From: Geosiphon pyriformis
Lineage: Eukaryota; Glomeromycota; Glomeromycetes; Archaeosporales; Geosiphonaceae
Reading direction: 5' to 3'
NCBI GenBank assembly: GCA_016748015.1
Contig: JAAOMT010000009.1
Coordinates: 1,448,145 to 1,512,144, forward strand
DNA: 64,000 nucleotides
How positions within the stretch are numbered: position 1 is the first letter of the stretch; the number at the start of each line of letters is the position of its first letter. Positions 47,959 to 59,189 of the stretch are shown here, piece after piece. A model generated the notes under the pieces. The model saw only the letters and a program-made list of their open reading frames with translations, had not been told where the DNA came from and searched no databases. The translations under genes were made by a program, and so were the position numbers.

Positions 47959-48406
47959 ATGAGCTTAATATTAAAGTGTATTTATAACAAAAACTTTAAT
48001 AAGTATAATAATTTTATTAATTGTGAATAAAAAGTTATTAATTTTTCTTACTTAAATTTTTTTTATGCTATTGACTATAACAATGACTGTTTAGACAGAT
48101 CTGTCAATGTTTTATTGTAGTTATTGTATTAACTAGTAGATAATACAATCAGAGAGATTTTAAATTTCATAGATCAATTCTGGAATAATCCACAAAAAAT
48201 TCTTGTAATCTAATTGGTGTTCAGCATTATTAATATAGAGAATTTGATAATTCTTTATTGATCAAATACTTCAAATAAAAATCAAAACTAACAGTAAAAA
48301 CATACTTTTATAAACACAAAATTTCAGAATTTATAAGGATTTACACAATATTACATAGTAGTTTTTTATTAAATTAAATTTAAAATTACATTTTATTTTA
48401 TAATTA
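47959..48406. other. Spacer between the two divergent unknown genes
   Basis: About 450 bp without coding signal. It contains the only moderately G+C-containing stretch nearby (gacagatctgtcaatg, 48097; a short ACAGATCTGT palindrome) and would hold both promoters if the flanking genes were once expressed. Confidence 0.35.
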
Positions 48407-49224
48407 ATGCCAAAAATTTACCCTGTTTATTTGAAGTTCTTACCAGTGAATATAATAAAAGTCAATTAATAAAATGTAAAACCAAAAAAAGTCAAAGATG
48501 ATAACATACATCAGTTAATGTTATAACAGAAAGAATAATAGAAATAACTAAGTATTTTCCTAGATTAACTATATTACTTGACTCTCTAAACAATTATTCT
48601 TTATGTGAAAGACATTATAATTAGATTGTTATTAAAAAGTTTTTTATTAAACGAATTATTAAATCAAATGATTCAACTTTTTTAGATTTAGAAAAAACAG
48701 AAAGAAAAAGACCAAGACTTTCTAATAATAACAAGTTGTTAGAATTAGAAAAAACTTTTTTTGATTTTAGAGTCCAAGTATTTTTGCCAGATTTAATATA
48801 TAAAGTTTATATAAAACAAATACAGAAGCTAAAAAATATTAATCAGCAATTATTATCTAAGAATACAACATTAAAAAAGCAATTAAATGAAGCATTTAAT
48901 AATTAACAAGATTATATTAAATCTGTAACAGAAATTGCCAAAAAGAAACAAGATAATTTGTATAATAATATAATAAGTTTGAAAAAAAATCATAAATGTT
49001 TTAATCTAGATAGTTTTTTAAAGTATTGTCTTTTAATATGGCTTGCAAAACAAAATTCAGTTATTGTAAGATTTATTGAAACTCTTACTCATAATGAAGA
49101 TGAATATTAAAATGAAAAAGAAAAGCTTTTTAAGTGTGTTGTAGCAGTTAATGCTATATATGGATCAAAGCACTTAAAATATGTTTCTGCTGTTACAGAT
49201 AAACTTGGTAGGGTAGGAAAATAG
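48407..49224 (+). pseudogene. Unrecognised decayed gene: zinc-binding start and coiled coil
   Basis: From ATG at 48407 the frame reads MPKIYPVYLKFLPV, where YPVY could be a mutated CxxC. After a frameshift near 48510 comes ERIIEITKYFPRLTILLDS, YSLCERHYN (Cys/His pair) and KTERKRPRLS (a basic, NLS-like patch). A long amphipathic coil runs through VYIKQIQKLKNINQQLLS and TLKKQLNEAFNN. The end is CFNLDSFLKYCLLIWLA, FIETLTHNEDEY and AIYGSKHLKYVSAV. Three in-frame stops are all at likely Gln codons (TAA/TAG for CAA/CAG). About 250 residues if whole. A DNA-binding or transposon-associated protein is a guess. Confidence 0.5.
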
Positions 49225-50203
49225 TAACATTTGGTGTTCTCAATTATCAGTAATGTGTGTTTTGTGTAATTCTGTTAACTTAGTCTTAATTATTAGTTTC
49301 TGAAGATCTTATCTATTGGTTGTAAATTTACTTGTCAAGTTTGTTGGTTATAAAACACAAAAATTTGGCTTTTGCTGATTGCAACTTCTTATAAATGTGA
49401 GCTATCTTTTCCAAGCTAACAAACACAGTCATTAGAGTCTGATGTTGTCTTTCTGTCTTTCTGGTAAGCTACCAAAATAATGTTAATATTCAAAACTTAG
49501 GAAAAGCTTCCCTTTTTTACCAGGCTATTACGAAGTCTATTCTTAGACAGTCAATTTTACTATATTGTTGCTTTACAAGAGAAAATAAAAAAAAAAAAAA
49601 ACTAAAAGAAAAAAAAAAAACTAAAAGAAAAATAAAATAAAAAAAGATGAATTAGTATCATCAATTATTATGATCAAGAGTAATTGGTTTAGGCTGTTAA
49701 GAGTTCGAGGCATTTATACTAAGAGCATCTGTTTTGGAACAAAAGAGTGAATTAAAGATTAGTTTGATGTATATATAAGATAATTAATAACTATGTATTG
49801 AAGATTTGTTTGTGGTTTTTCAAATAAGTCTTTTATTTTTGTAAGATGTAATAATTATAAGGAAGAGAAAAATTGATTCTTGTCTGGATGTCTTTCTAAC
49901 TTTTACAGTTACTTGTTTTTATATATTCTTTTTGTTTTACAGAATTGCTTCTGATTGCTTTGTTATTTTTGTTATTGCTTTGTTTTTTACATTATCACTA
50001 GTTATCCTATGTTATAATACATTATTCTAAGTTATTATTCATTATACTATGTTATAACACATTATCCTATGTTCTTATGTGTTATACTATTTTATAACAC
50101 ATTATTCTATGTTATTATATATTATTCTATGTTATTTTGTGTCATTATATTTTTGGTTATGTTTTTTCTATAACTTTGGATTGGTTTTTTTACTCAAATA
50201 ATA
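49225..50203 (-). repeat. 3' LTR of element C (left edge approximate)
   Basis: It has the position and general structure of the other LTRs (tggtaagct, a purine-rich aaaataaaaaa...aaaag tract, atcaagag.aattg) but a different U3. The right edge at 50203 is set by the conserved PPT. The left edge is a guess because the partner LTR is missing. Confidence 0.6.
49985..50148. repeat. U3 tandem repeats of the ATGTTATAACACATTATCCT type
   Basis: About eight imperfect units of about 20 bp, each with a GTTATAAC-like palindrome, in the element C LTR. They lie in the same relative place as the ATTGCT- and GGAATTCC-type repeats of the other LTR subfamilies. Confidence 0.75.
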
Positions 50204-50209
50204 TTATCT

Positions 50210-51400
50210 CTCTCTTTTTAGAATTGAGCTCCTGCAAAATTAATTATATTTGTTATAATAGCTTTATTCATGTAGTGTTCAATTGTTGCATTAAGTATCA
50301 TTTTTTGTAGATTTTTAAACTGTTGATTGGTTATTTATCCTATGTTATTAACTATTATAGTCTTTATAAATCCATATAATAGTACATTTGAACAATGTTG
50401 AAAAGCAGCATACAGTCAGTATATTGTTTTGTAATGTAGAGTCAAGTTGCTTCTTTCTACAAATTTTTCTACTTGTTGTATTGTTTCTTTGTTAAAAGTT
50501 TTCTGTCTGAAGTCTTTGTATGATGTTTTCAAATCTAACTGTTTACCAATTTTATAGAATCAATATACTAGAGAAAGTCTTTTTTTCCATTTTTGAGTAT
50601 TGTTAGGTGTTCATTCTCTTGTTTCAGGGAGTTCAGTCTTATGAACTAAAGCTTTTTTTATTTTTTCGAGCTTAAGAACCAAGTATCTTTTATAAAATTT
50701 TTTTATTTCTTGTTCCACTCAAGAGAAATTTTTTCTCCAATTTTCTTTCTCAAGCATTGAGTAGGGGTAAAACCATTTAGTTTTAGTTGAACTTTCACTC
50801 TTTTTTTTTTTGCTTTTATCTTTATATTGTATTTCTTTTCTATCAATTATTACTTTTATTTGAACAGAAGATTGCTAAATTGTGTCAAATAGTTGTTTTG
50901 AGAGTTGTAGAATTTGATCTAACAGATTTATGCTGAAAGTTCTATCATTTCTTACTGTTTTTTCGAATGTTATATATATTTAAATTTCTTAATTTAATTT
51001 GCTACATATTGTCTATGTTTTGATAATAATAATTGGTTCCAAATTTCATGGTATATCTTTTGGTTTAATTAATGAAATTTGTGTTTCTAGCTAAGATACT
51101 GATAATGATGATTGCTGTTTTACATGATAGATTTTTAACTGGTTTCCATGAGCTACTTTCTTTAAAATCCTGTTTTTCAATCATAATTTGTAAGCTTCAT
51201 TAACTAAAACTTCATATATGTGGAATAGACTATCTCACTTTAGGTCTAACTTTCTATTCCATTGTTTTTCAGCTTTTATATGATGTAACAATACTTGGTT
51301 TTCAATCTTGAATTCTATTAGTTGTTCTAATAGGTGGTTATTATGTTTTTTTTTGGACATTTTTAAGAATAACTAATATTGTTAGCTATTGTTCTATGAT
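50210..51400 (-). pseudogene. Element C, C-terminal domain after integrase
   Basis: Diverged equivalent of 16540-17500 and 34090-35300 on the minus strand (KWDSLFHIYEVLVNEAYKL-like, LHHIKAEKQWNRKLDLK near 51260, WKKRLSLVY near 50590). Short open pieces only. Confidence 0.45.
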
Positions 51401-51599
51401 TGTCTTTTAACATTTTCATTAACTAATATATTCTTTGGTATAAAATAGCTTCAAAATTCTTTTCAGTAATTGTTTTTGTTGGGTAAAACAGTATTATTCA
51501 TTTAATTAGTAACATAACTTTTTCTTTATAGACTAGTTCAAATAATGTGAATTGAGTTGTATTTTGTTTCAATGTTTAATATGCAAAAAGTACAAAAAA

Positions 51600-52110
51600 T
51601 ACAAATAAGTCTCATTCTTATTTATTTTTGTGACTTATTTTTGCTAGTGCTTTACACAGTGTTTGGTTAAATTGTTCTACCAGTCTGTTTGTTTGTGGGT
51701 AATATGGTGACAATAAAGAACATTTTATTCCAAACTGTTGACTTAATTCAGTTAACGTATTATTGACAAAATGTGTTTCTTGATTGAATAGCAGTTCTTT
51801 TGGGCATCTATGTCTGCAAATCAAATCTTGGTATATGAACTCAATTATTGTTTTAGTGTCTGCTACTTGGATGGCTCTGGCTTCTGGCCATTTTGTCAAA
51901 TAGTATATGGCCACAGCAATGTAACAATTTCCTTTAGATGTTATGAAAAAAGAACCAACCAAATTGATTCCAATTTTATCAAATGGATTTTCAACTAAAA
52001 TGGATCAAAGTGGTTTTGTTGTTTTGGCTCCTTTTTTTTACTGGCATGAGTTACAATTGAGCATGTATTCGGAAATATCTTTGTATATTGTTGGCCAATA
52101 GTATAAATTT
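51600..52110 (-). pseudogene. Element C integrase core
   Basis: The open piece 51962-51618 reads VAIYYLTKWPEARAIQ (first Asp replaced by Tyr), CPKELLFNQETHFVNNTLTEL (in parts, second Asp replaced by Asn), SPYYPQTNRLVEQFNQTLC (Glu kept). An upstream CQ-type zinc finger remnant lies near 52040. It is inactive. Confidence 0.8.
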
Positions 52111-52439
52111 AGGGTTCTTTCAAGAGTAGTATCTTTATTAAAGTGTTCTATAGTAGAATCAGAATACATACTATGTAATATATATTTTTTTCATTATTTT
52201 TGATAACTTGTTATAAAGTGGGGCAGTTTTGGTGTTCTTATCAATATAGTTAGTTGTCTTGAATAAAATAATTTCGGGCTTGTTTTCATATGATACTTTG
52301 TTCTTGTTAAAATAATATCTCCTTAAAACATAGTGTTGATAAATACTAATGTAGTCAGTGATAATTGGTTGTTCATGGGTCTGAAATTTTAGGTTTGTGG
52401 CATCCTTGACAAACTGTCAGCATTGGTATTTTTGGATTC

Positions 52440-53780
52440 TTCTTTGTAATGAACTTTGAGTAAGAATTATTGTAGATAAGTACTCCATCTTGCATATTTT
52501 CTCTCTAATTGTGAATTGTTAAGTAATCAAACAAGTCCTTTATGATTAGTATATAAGTCAAAGGGCAAACTAAAATAGTGTTTCCATGTTTGTACAGTCC
52601 AATAAATAGTGAGACATTTCAGATCTGTTGTGTTGTAATTCTTTTCTGCTGGGCTAGTATTGCGACTAGTATAGACAATTAAATGTTTTCTATTGTCTGG
52701 TTTTATTTGTAATAAGACTGCTTCTAGAGCATTTTTTGAGGCATCTGTAGTGACAATGAACTATTTAGTGAAATCTGGGTAAATCAAGATTGGGAATGTG
52801 ATCAATTGCTGCTTGAGATAGTCAAATGCTTTCTGTTGGTTTTTTTTTTATAGATACTGTATATGTTTGGACAACAAATAATAAAGTGGTTTTGTAATAG
52901 TTAAAAATTCTTTGATGAATTATTAATAGTATTTTGTCAATTCTAAAAATTCTTATAATTCTTTGAAGTTAATTGGAGTTGGAAAATCTTTGACTTTTTG
53001 AACCTTGTTTGGATTGAAATTGACTTTATTTTTGCCAATTATGTGTTCTAGAAATTTCAACTTGGTCTTTTCAAAGAAGCATTTATTAGGATTGAGTTTC
53101 AATCTGGCACTACAAAGGTGTTCAAAAACTTGTTAAAGATAGAACAAGTGATTGTCAAATGTTTCTGAAAAGACATTGGTGTTATCAAAGTATACTATAA
53201 CTAATTTCCACAAGATTCCTTTGTACATAACATTTATAAAATACTGGAAGATAGTAGAAGTATTGCAGAGTTTAAAGAGCATTATATTGAACTTGAAGTT
53301 TCTGTTTTGGATGGTAAACACCATTTTTCTTTTGTCTTTGGAGTCTATTTCAATCTGCCAATATTTATTGGCTAGATCTAATGATAATAATTATTTTTTG
53401 TTTTCTAAATTGTCCAGAATTTCTTGAATAAGAGGTGTGAGATAACTATTTCTTTAGGTGATACTGTTTAGCTTCCAGTAATCTACACAGAATCTTATCT
53501 TTCTGTTTTTCTTGGTAACCAAGATCACTAAGAAGGACCAAAGGCTTAATAATTTTTTAATCAAGCTATTGTTAAGCATTTATTGTACTTCTTGCTTAAT
53601 TAGATTATTACTAGATAGAAGTACTCAATAGGTCTGCTGTTTAATAGGTTACACATCTCCCATATTAATTTGATGCTTTACAATGTTAGTGTATTTAAAC
53701 TTATTTTTACTGACAAAGACATTGACATATTGATTCAAGAAAACCTTAAGTTGTATTTACTGAAAAGTATTCAGGTTTCC
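52440..53780 (-). pseudogene. Element C reverse transcriptase and RNase H
   Basis: RT: NRNFKFNIMLFKLCNTSTIFQ (in parts), KLVIVYFDNTNVFSET (YxDD box reads YFDN) at 53324-53133, then CFFEKTKLKFLEH near 53070. RNase H: FIVTTDASKNALEAVLLQ near 52750-52700, YNTTDLKCLTI near 52620. Stops and substitutions throughout. Confidence 0.72.
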
Positions 53781-54229
53781 CAAATGTAATTTGTCAATTT
53801 CTTCTGGTGTGAACAGGTAACTTTCTTTTGGCAAGTTCTATACTTGTAAGATAATATTGCAAAATAAGAATAGCTGTGCAAAATCTGAAATAGATTGGAG
53901 TTTTTTGGGATGTTAAATGTCCAATGAAATGGAACCAATGAGAATTCTTTCAGGAATTTCAATAACATCTTCTGTAAAATTGTGGATAAAGATTTTGAAG
54001 TGTTTATAAGTTTTGGTTAATAGGTTTAAGTTAGCAACATTGGCTAAAGAACAGATTTCAAGACTGGCTTTGAATAACAGGGCTTGGTTTTGAATCTTTT
54101 GATTCATCTTAATGATGTATTATTAATATAGGAGGATGAAGATAACTATGTCAATGTAAATAAATTCTACCTGGTTATTATTTTTCTCTATGAAGTTAAC
54201 TGGTATATTTCCTCTTCTACTTGATCCAA

Positions 54230-54600
54230 ACCCATTAATTCTTCAGGCAGTAAGGCCTAATTTTTTTTGAGTTGTTACTAGAGTTAATTGTGGTACTTTG
54301 ACTAAGAGTAGAAAGATAGCTTGGGCAATCTTTTCTTATGATTCTATTTTGTAGGGTTTGTTTAAATTGTTTTGTAGCATTATAATGATGTTTCTTATGT
54401 AGTTGGCATTAATAATTCCTCTTTTTACATCAATTTTTTTTTTGGCTAGGCTGGATTGAGAGGCAACTTGTATCATTGTACTAACAGAGATTTCTAACAC
54501 TATCTTAAGATCTATTTTTATGAGAAAATGTAGAGCTATAACTATAAATAATTGTCTGAGATATTATAAGTTAAAACTAGTATCAGTGTTATGTGTCCTT
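54230..54600 (-). pseudogene. Element C dUTPase domain
   Basis: On the minus strand: motif 1 TDTSFNL near 54590, VSTMIQVASQSSLAKKK (motif 2), RGIINANYIRNI (motif 3, catalytic Asp changed to Asn), KIAQAIFLLLV (motif 4), INGFGSSRRGNIPV (motif 5). It is the third independent copy of this domain in the window. No LTR interrupts it. Confidence 0.75.
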
Positions 54601-55600
54601 TTAGGACAGATTTTTTTTTTGTTGTTACTATACTATTTCAATTTCAATTCTTTGAAAAGGTCAGAATAAATAAGATGCTGTTTTGTTTTAGTATCTTCAG
54701 TTGGATCTTGAAATAACATGTTCTTGGTAACCAGTTCATAGTTTTCTTCTGTTTTTTGTAATTCAGTGATCAGATATAGCATTCTTGAAAAAGGGTTGAA
54801 CATGAGATCACATTTATCACAGTACTAAAGTGGCAAGAAATTAGGCAATAATCACATAATTTTGTGTTTAGGTTAGCTAGTCTTTGTTTCTGCTCTTTTT
54901 TAGTTAGTACCAGATTCTGGTAGTGCTTGTAAAAATATTTTGGATTATTTTTAATATTGTCAAAGACATCAAAAGTCAAGACATATTCGGGTTTTAGAAA
55001 AAATAAGAGGTTGTTTTTAATTTCCAGTATTTTCCTGGTTGTAGTGCTCTCTGCTTTTACACTCATCATTTTCCAAATCTTATGTTCATCATAAGAATAC
55101 TCATCCAATTGTCATAATGCTTGTTTTTAGACATCATTGATTGGAGTTCTCTTTTGTACTCAATTGTTAATCAAAATAGTGTATTGACACATTTTGTCAC
55201 ATGTTTTTCTTCAGCCAAGTACATTATTCCATAACTTTTCATTTGACAGAATCTCACCACAAACAAAGCATAGTGTATTGTCCTATTTGTCTTGTCATGT
55301 CAAATCTTTCCAACACACAAGATTTGCAGTAATATTTGGTGGCAGTTGGCCATTTTTTGTTATCTTTGATACATGTACCCATAGAAGATAACTTTTTCTC
55401 ACAGTTAACACAAATTAATTTTGGGTTTGATATTGGTAATTTTTTTAATTTGAAGCCAAATATTCTGCTGATAATGATTGGAGTTTTTTTTTGGCTCTTC
55501 TTTTTCCCTTTTTTTTTCAAGTTGGTGGTAGTGGTAACTCAGTTCAGAAATTATTTGCCCAAAAGACTTGGTATGTCTCTATCATTAATGGTGGTATTGT
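54600..55600 (-). pseudogene. Element C Cys-rich domain of unknown function
   Basis: Open piece 55520-55254: ISNPKLICVNCEKKLSSMG, then WPTATKYYCKSCVLERFD; further on TMLCL. A second piece (55108-54770) has WKMMSVKAESTTTRKILEIK, YVLTFDVFDNIKNNPKYFYKHYQ (in parts) and LCDYCLI. The CVNC, CKSC and CDYC pairs are best preserved here. It lies between protease and dUTPase, as in A and B. Confidence 0.62.
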
Positions 55601-56060
55601 TTTTTCAAATTCTATTAATAGCTGCTCCAACTTTTGAGCTTTAAAGTGTTTACACATAGCTGGAACTTGGGCATGTTGTTTTTTATAGATAATTTGTAGT
55701 TTCTGCATATTCCAGTCAAAAGTGGTATGTGCTTTGGCAACCAGTTGTTTTCAATAAGTGCTTGATATTGCATGGCTTCTATAACCAGAACCTTCATAGG
55801 AATTTGGATTTCATTAATCTCAAAGGGGAAGTTATTAATTTCTCCAATAAAAGTTTTGATATTGCCATCTGCAATAATGATTCAAGCAATTACAGCATGA
55901 TCTATTTGGTAACTTAATTAATTCATAAGTTGTTTTATTATTATATTGTCTGCTGATTTATTATTGAGAATTAATTTAATGTCTATATTTCTGACTCTAG
56001 TATTAGTATATAGAGCTGTTATTGGTTTATTCTAATTAATGATGGCTCTACTAAAAAGAC
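55600..56060 (-). pseudogene. Element C aspartic protease
   Basis: Minus-strand blocks: TNTRVRNIDIKLILNNKSADNIIIKQLMN (in parts) near 56000-55930, then IIADGNIKTFIGEI, FPFEINEIQIPMKVLVIEAM near 55830-55780, and QYQALIENNWLPK. The D-S-G core reads N-N-K. The domain is dead but clearly homologous. Confidence 0.65.
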
Positions 56061-57240
56061 TATTAAAGTTTAAATAGTTAATGTCAAAGGGAAAAATAGC
56101 AGCAAGAGTGATATTTTTAATGATAGTGATGGGTAAAATGATTTTGTTGGTTTGATTTTAACTTAAAGAGTTAGGTATTTCTCCTACATCTTTCCTTTCT
56201 AAAGATGTAAAGCCAAAAAAATTCTGGTTTTTAGTAAGAACAAGATATAAGGCTTGATTTAGGTATTTGTTTGGTATTGGTTAAAATAAGAGATTGGCTC
56301 AGTTTGTTGTTCAAAGGGGTCCACTACTATATTGTGTTTAATTTTTATTAGAGTTTCACTATTCTTGATTGTAATCAATCACACACAATCTAGACTGGTT
56401 ATAGACTAAGTTTTGGTACTAAGAAGATGTTTGAATCATTAGTGATGATAAATAATAATTCTAAGGCATTTGTGGTAAGTACTGGGGTGACTGATACTAG
56501 GGTACAGAGTATTAAAGTCTTATAGTTTAAGAATATCTTGGTTGTTGAGGATATTAACTTCTTTAATTCTAGTCTGCTAGTTTCTTTTGGCAGTCCCAGG
56601 CAATATGTTCTAACTTCTGGCAATAATAGCAATTATGAGGATTTGATCTTTAAGATTGCTGCTGTTGTTAATGATTTTGTTGTTAATATTTGCTGTTGTT
56701 ATTGGTTTCTTTTTATTGTGGTGATTGGTAAGTTCTTGTTGTATTGATTAAAAATCTCTTAATTTTCTGAGTTAAATTTTCACTTAATTGGGTTATTTTT
56801 GCATCAATGTCAAAGATTTTGTTAATGGCTAGATTAATAGCTTAGATGTGGTTAGCTTTTTGCTTGACTGACTTAAAATTGCATGCAAAGACAACAGTAT
56901 TCTGTAGATTTGTCAGGTGTCAGAGTCTTATGGATCTTAGGAGACTGTTCTTTAGTTCTTTGACAAATTGATTAAGAACTTGTATCACAGTGTAATAATC
57001 TCTTTCAATTGCCAGTATTTGATAAAAAACTTGGTTGAATTGTCCAAGATAAGTAGTTACTGCTTTATGATCTTTTTGTTTTATTATATTAAATTGATTC
57101 TGTAATCTAATAAGGGTATTGGGGTTGTAAAAGTATCATAGAAAAGCAAATTTAAAGACAATAAAGTTGGTGGGTTTTTTCCCAAGACTTTGATATCATA
57201 AATCTGCACTGGTTACATATAGAAAGTGTGTGAACTATAT
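56060..57240 (-). pseudogene. Element C gag (C-terminal two thirds)
   Basis: Capsid-like blocks near 57180-56890 (SLGKNPPTL, FAFLXYFYNPNTLIRLQNQFN, QVLNQFVKELK-type) and a CHYCQKLEHIAWDCQK-like zinc knuckle near 56590-56640. It is truncated at about 57240, where alignment with elements A and B stops. Confidence 0.5.
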
Positions 57241-57299
57241 TTAGCACTAGAATACTTAGTTTGTTCTTAATTTCTAAATAGTAGTTGAGAGTTTTGCTT

Positions 57300-58915
57300 A
57301 TTAAATCTAATAAAAAAAAATTTTTTATAATTTATATTAAAAATTTTTTTAAATGTTTATTTTATTGCTATATATAAACAAATCAACAAAAATCATTGAA
57401 AATATAAATTTAAAGATGTTAATAATATTAAATAAAATGTTTTTAAAGATTTTTTTTTGTTAAATATAATAATTATAATTAAAAAATTTAATATTTTTTA
57501 TAATATAAATAATTTTAATATATTATAAGATCTTTTTAAAAATATTATATGCTTTTCAATTAATAAAATTTTTTTTTAAAACTTAATTTAAGAAATTTAA
57601 ATATAATAAAAATAAAAAATTATAATTTAAAGAAATTAGTAACTAAAATTACCAAAAAATTAAGATTTAATTTGGATTTTAAATTTAAATAGCTTTTGAA
57701 TATTTGGGTTTTTATTAATAAAATTTAAGTTTTTATTATTTTTAATATAATTATTAATAATTTGGTTATTATAAACATTAATTTTATTTTATATTAAAAA
57801 AAGTTATTAAGTTTTTAAATATTATAAATTACATATAATTATAACTTATAGTATAAAAATAACTATTGAAAAACACATAAATAATTTTGTTAAGAACAAA
57901 AATTAAATAATTATAAATATATTAAAGCACTTATTTAAAAAAATTGTCTTAAATTATTTAATAATTAAAAATAAATTAATTTTAAATTTAAATAAAGTAA
58001 AAATTAAAATAAATAAGATTATAATTAATTAACTAAAAAATAAAAAAATATTAATAAACAAAACAATTATTTTAACCAAAAAACAAAATAAGTTTTTTAT
58101 TAATAATTAAATTTTGTATTAAAAAAAACAAATTTATTAAAGTAAAAACAATTTAACAAAAAAAAAACAAAATAAAAAAAATTAAGATTTTAATAATTTT
58201 ATAAAAAAAATTTTTTTTATATTATAAATTAAAATAATATATTAATAAATAACAAAAAACAAATATTATAATAATTATTATTTTTTTAAAAAAATTTAAA
58301 AGTAAATAAATAATTTATATTATTAACAAAAAATAATAATTTTTATATATTATTTTAATATTTTTTAAAATTTAATAACAAATATTATTAGTAAAAGTTT
58401 ATACAAATAAAAATTTAAAAAAAATAAATAAATAAAAAAATAGAAAAGAATTAAATTTGTTATATATTAAAAAATTAATCCTATAATTAATTAATTAATT
58501 CGAATAAAATATATAATTTTTGTTTAAAAAATACTTTTTTAATTAATAATTACATTAATATTTAATTTTAAAAATAAAGTGGTTAATATAAATAAATTAA
58601 TAATTAATATATATAAATAAATAATAATTAATTAAAAAATTAAAAAATTAAATTGTAATAATATTATTTTTGTTGTTTAAATATAAAAATTTTAAACAAT
58701 TATAATTTGAAAGCAAATTAATATTTAATCTTTGTTAACAATAATAAAATCAATAAATTTTTTTTTTAAAAATCATTAATTATTGTTTAATTTATTAAAA
58801 AAGCTATATATAATAAACACAAATTAAATAAACAATTTTTTAGCAGATGTAATTAAAACATTTAAAAATTATAACATAATATTTTATTATATTAAAGCCA
58901 ATTTATTTAATTTTA
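57300..58915. other. Almost pure A/T desert
   Basis: About 1.6 kb with very few G or C bases and no open frame of length. No repeat unit, gene or LTR recognised. It is probably the end state of mutated repeat DNA rather than functional sequence. Confidence 0.5.
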
Positions 58916-58943
58916 TAGCCACAACAACAACAACAACAACAAC

Positions 58944-58979
<36 letters not shown>

Positions 58980-58994
58980 TATTATTATTATTAT
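58916..58994. repeat. (CAA)n-(TAA)n-(TTA)n compound microsatellite
   Basis: About 8 CAA units, about 12 AAT units, then 5 ATT units. The AAT run followed by an ATT run can fold back on itself as a perfect hairpin. Confidence 0.9.
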
Positions 58995-59103
58995 AGATCA
59001 GTATTCTTTAATGTCAAATGTTATTAATCATGATTTATTAAAATTTTTGAATTTATTCAAAGATATAATTACTATTATTATCGTTACTAAATATTATTAT
59101 TAA

Positions 59104-59182
<79 letters not shown>
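59104..59182. repeat. (ATT)n microsatellite
   Basis: About 26 uninterrupted ATT units (79 bp). Confidence 0.95.
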
Positions 59183-59186
<4 letters not shown>

Positions 59187-59189
59187 TGT

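Larger units (their letters stand above)
49225..57240 (-). mobile_element. Ty3/gypsy element C, truncated in gag, 5' LTR missing
   Basis: Minus strand. The 3' LTR is about 49225-50203 (left edge uncertain) followed by ttatctctctc, the PPT position seen in A and B. It has the same order of domains as A and B but is clearly more diverged. It stops inside gag at about 57240 and no 5' LTR follows. Integrase and RT catalytic Asp residues are lost. It abuts the 3' end of the unknown gene at 48407-49224. Confidence 0.8.

Noticed and set aside
48407-49224. TAA/TAG read as Gln (alternative genetic code), since stops fall at Gln positions
   Set aside because: The intact genes end at ordinary TAA or TGA codons at the expected C-termini (peroxiredoxin, HSF-type, SF3B4), so the code is standard. 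Mutated CAA/CAG explains the pattern.
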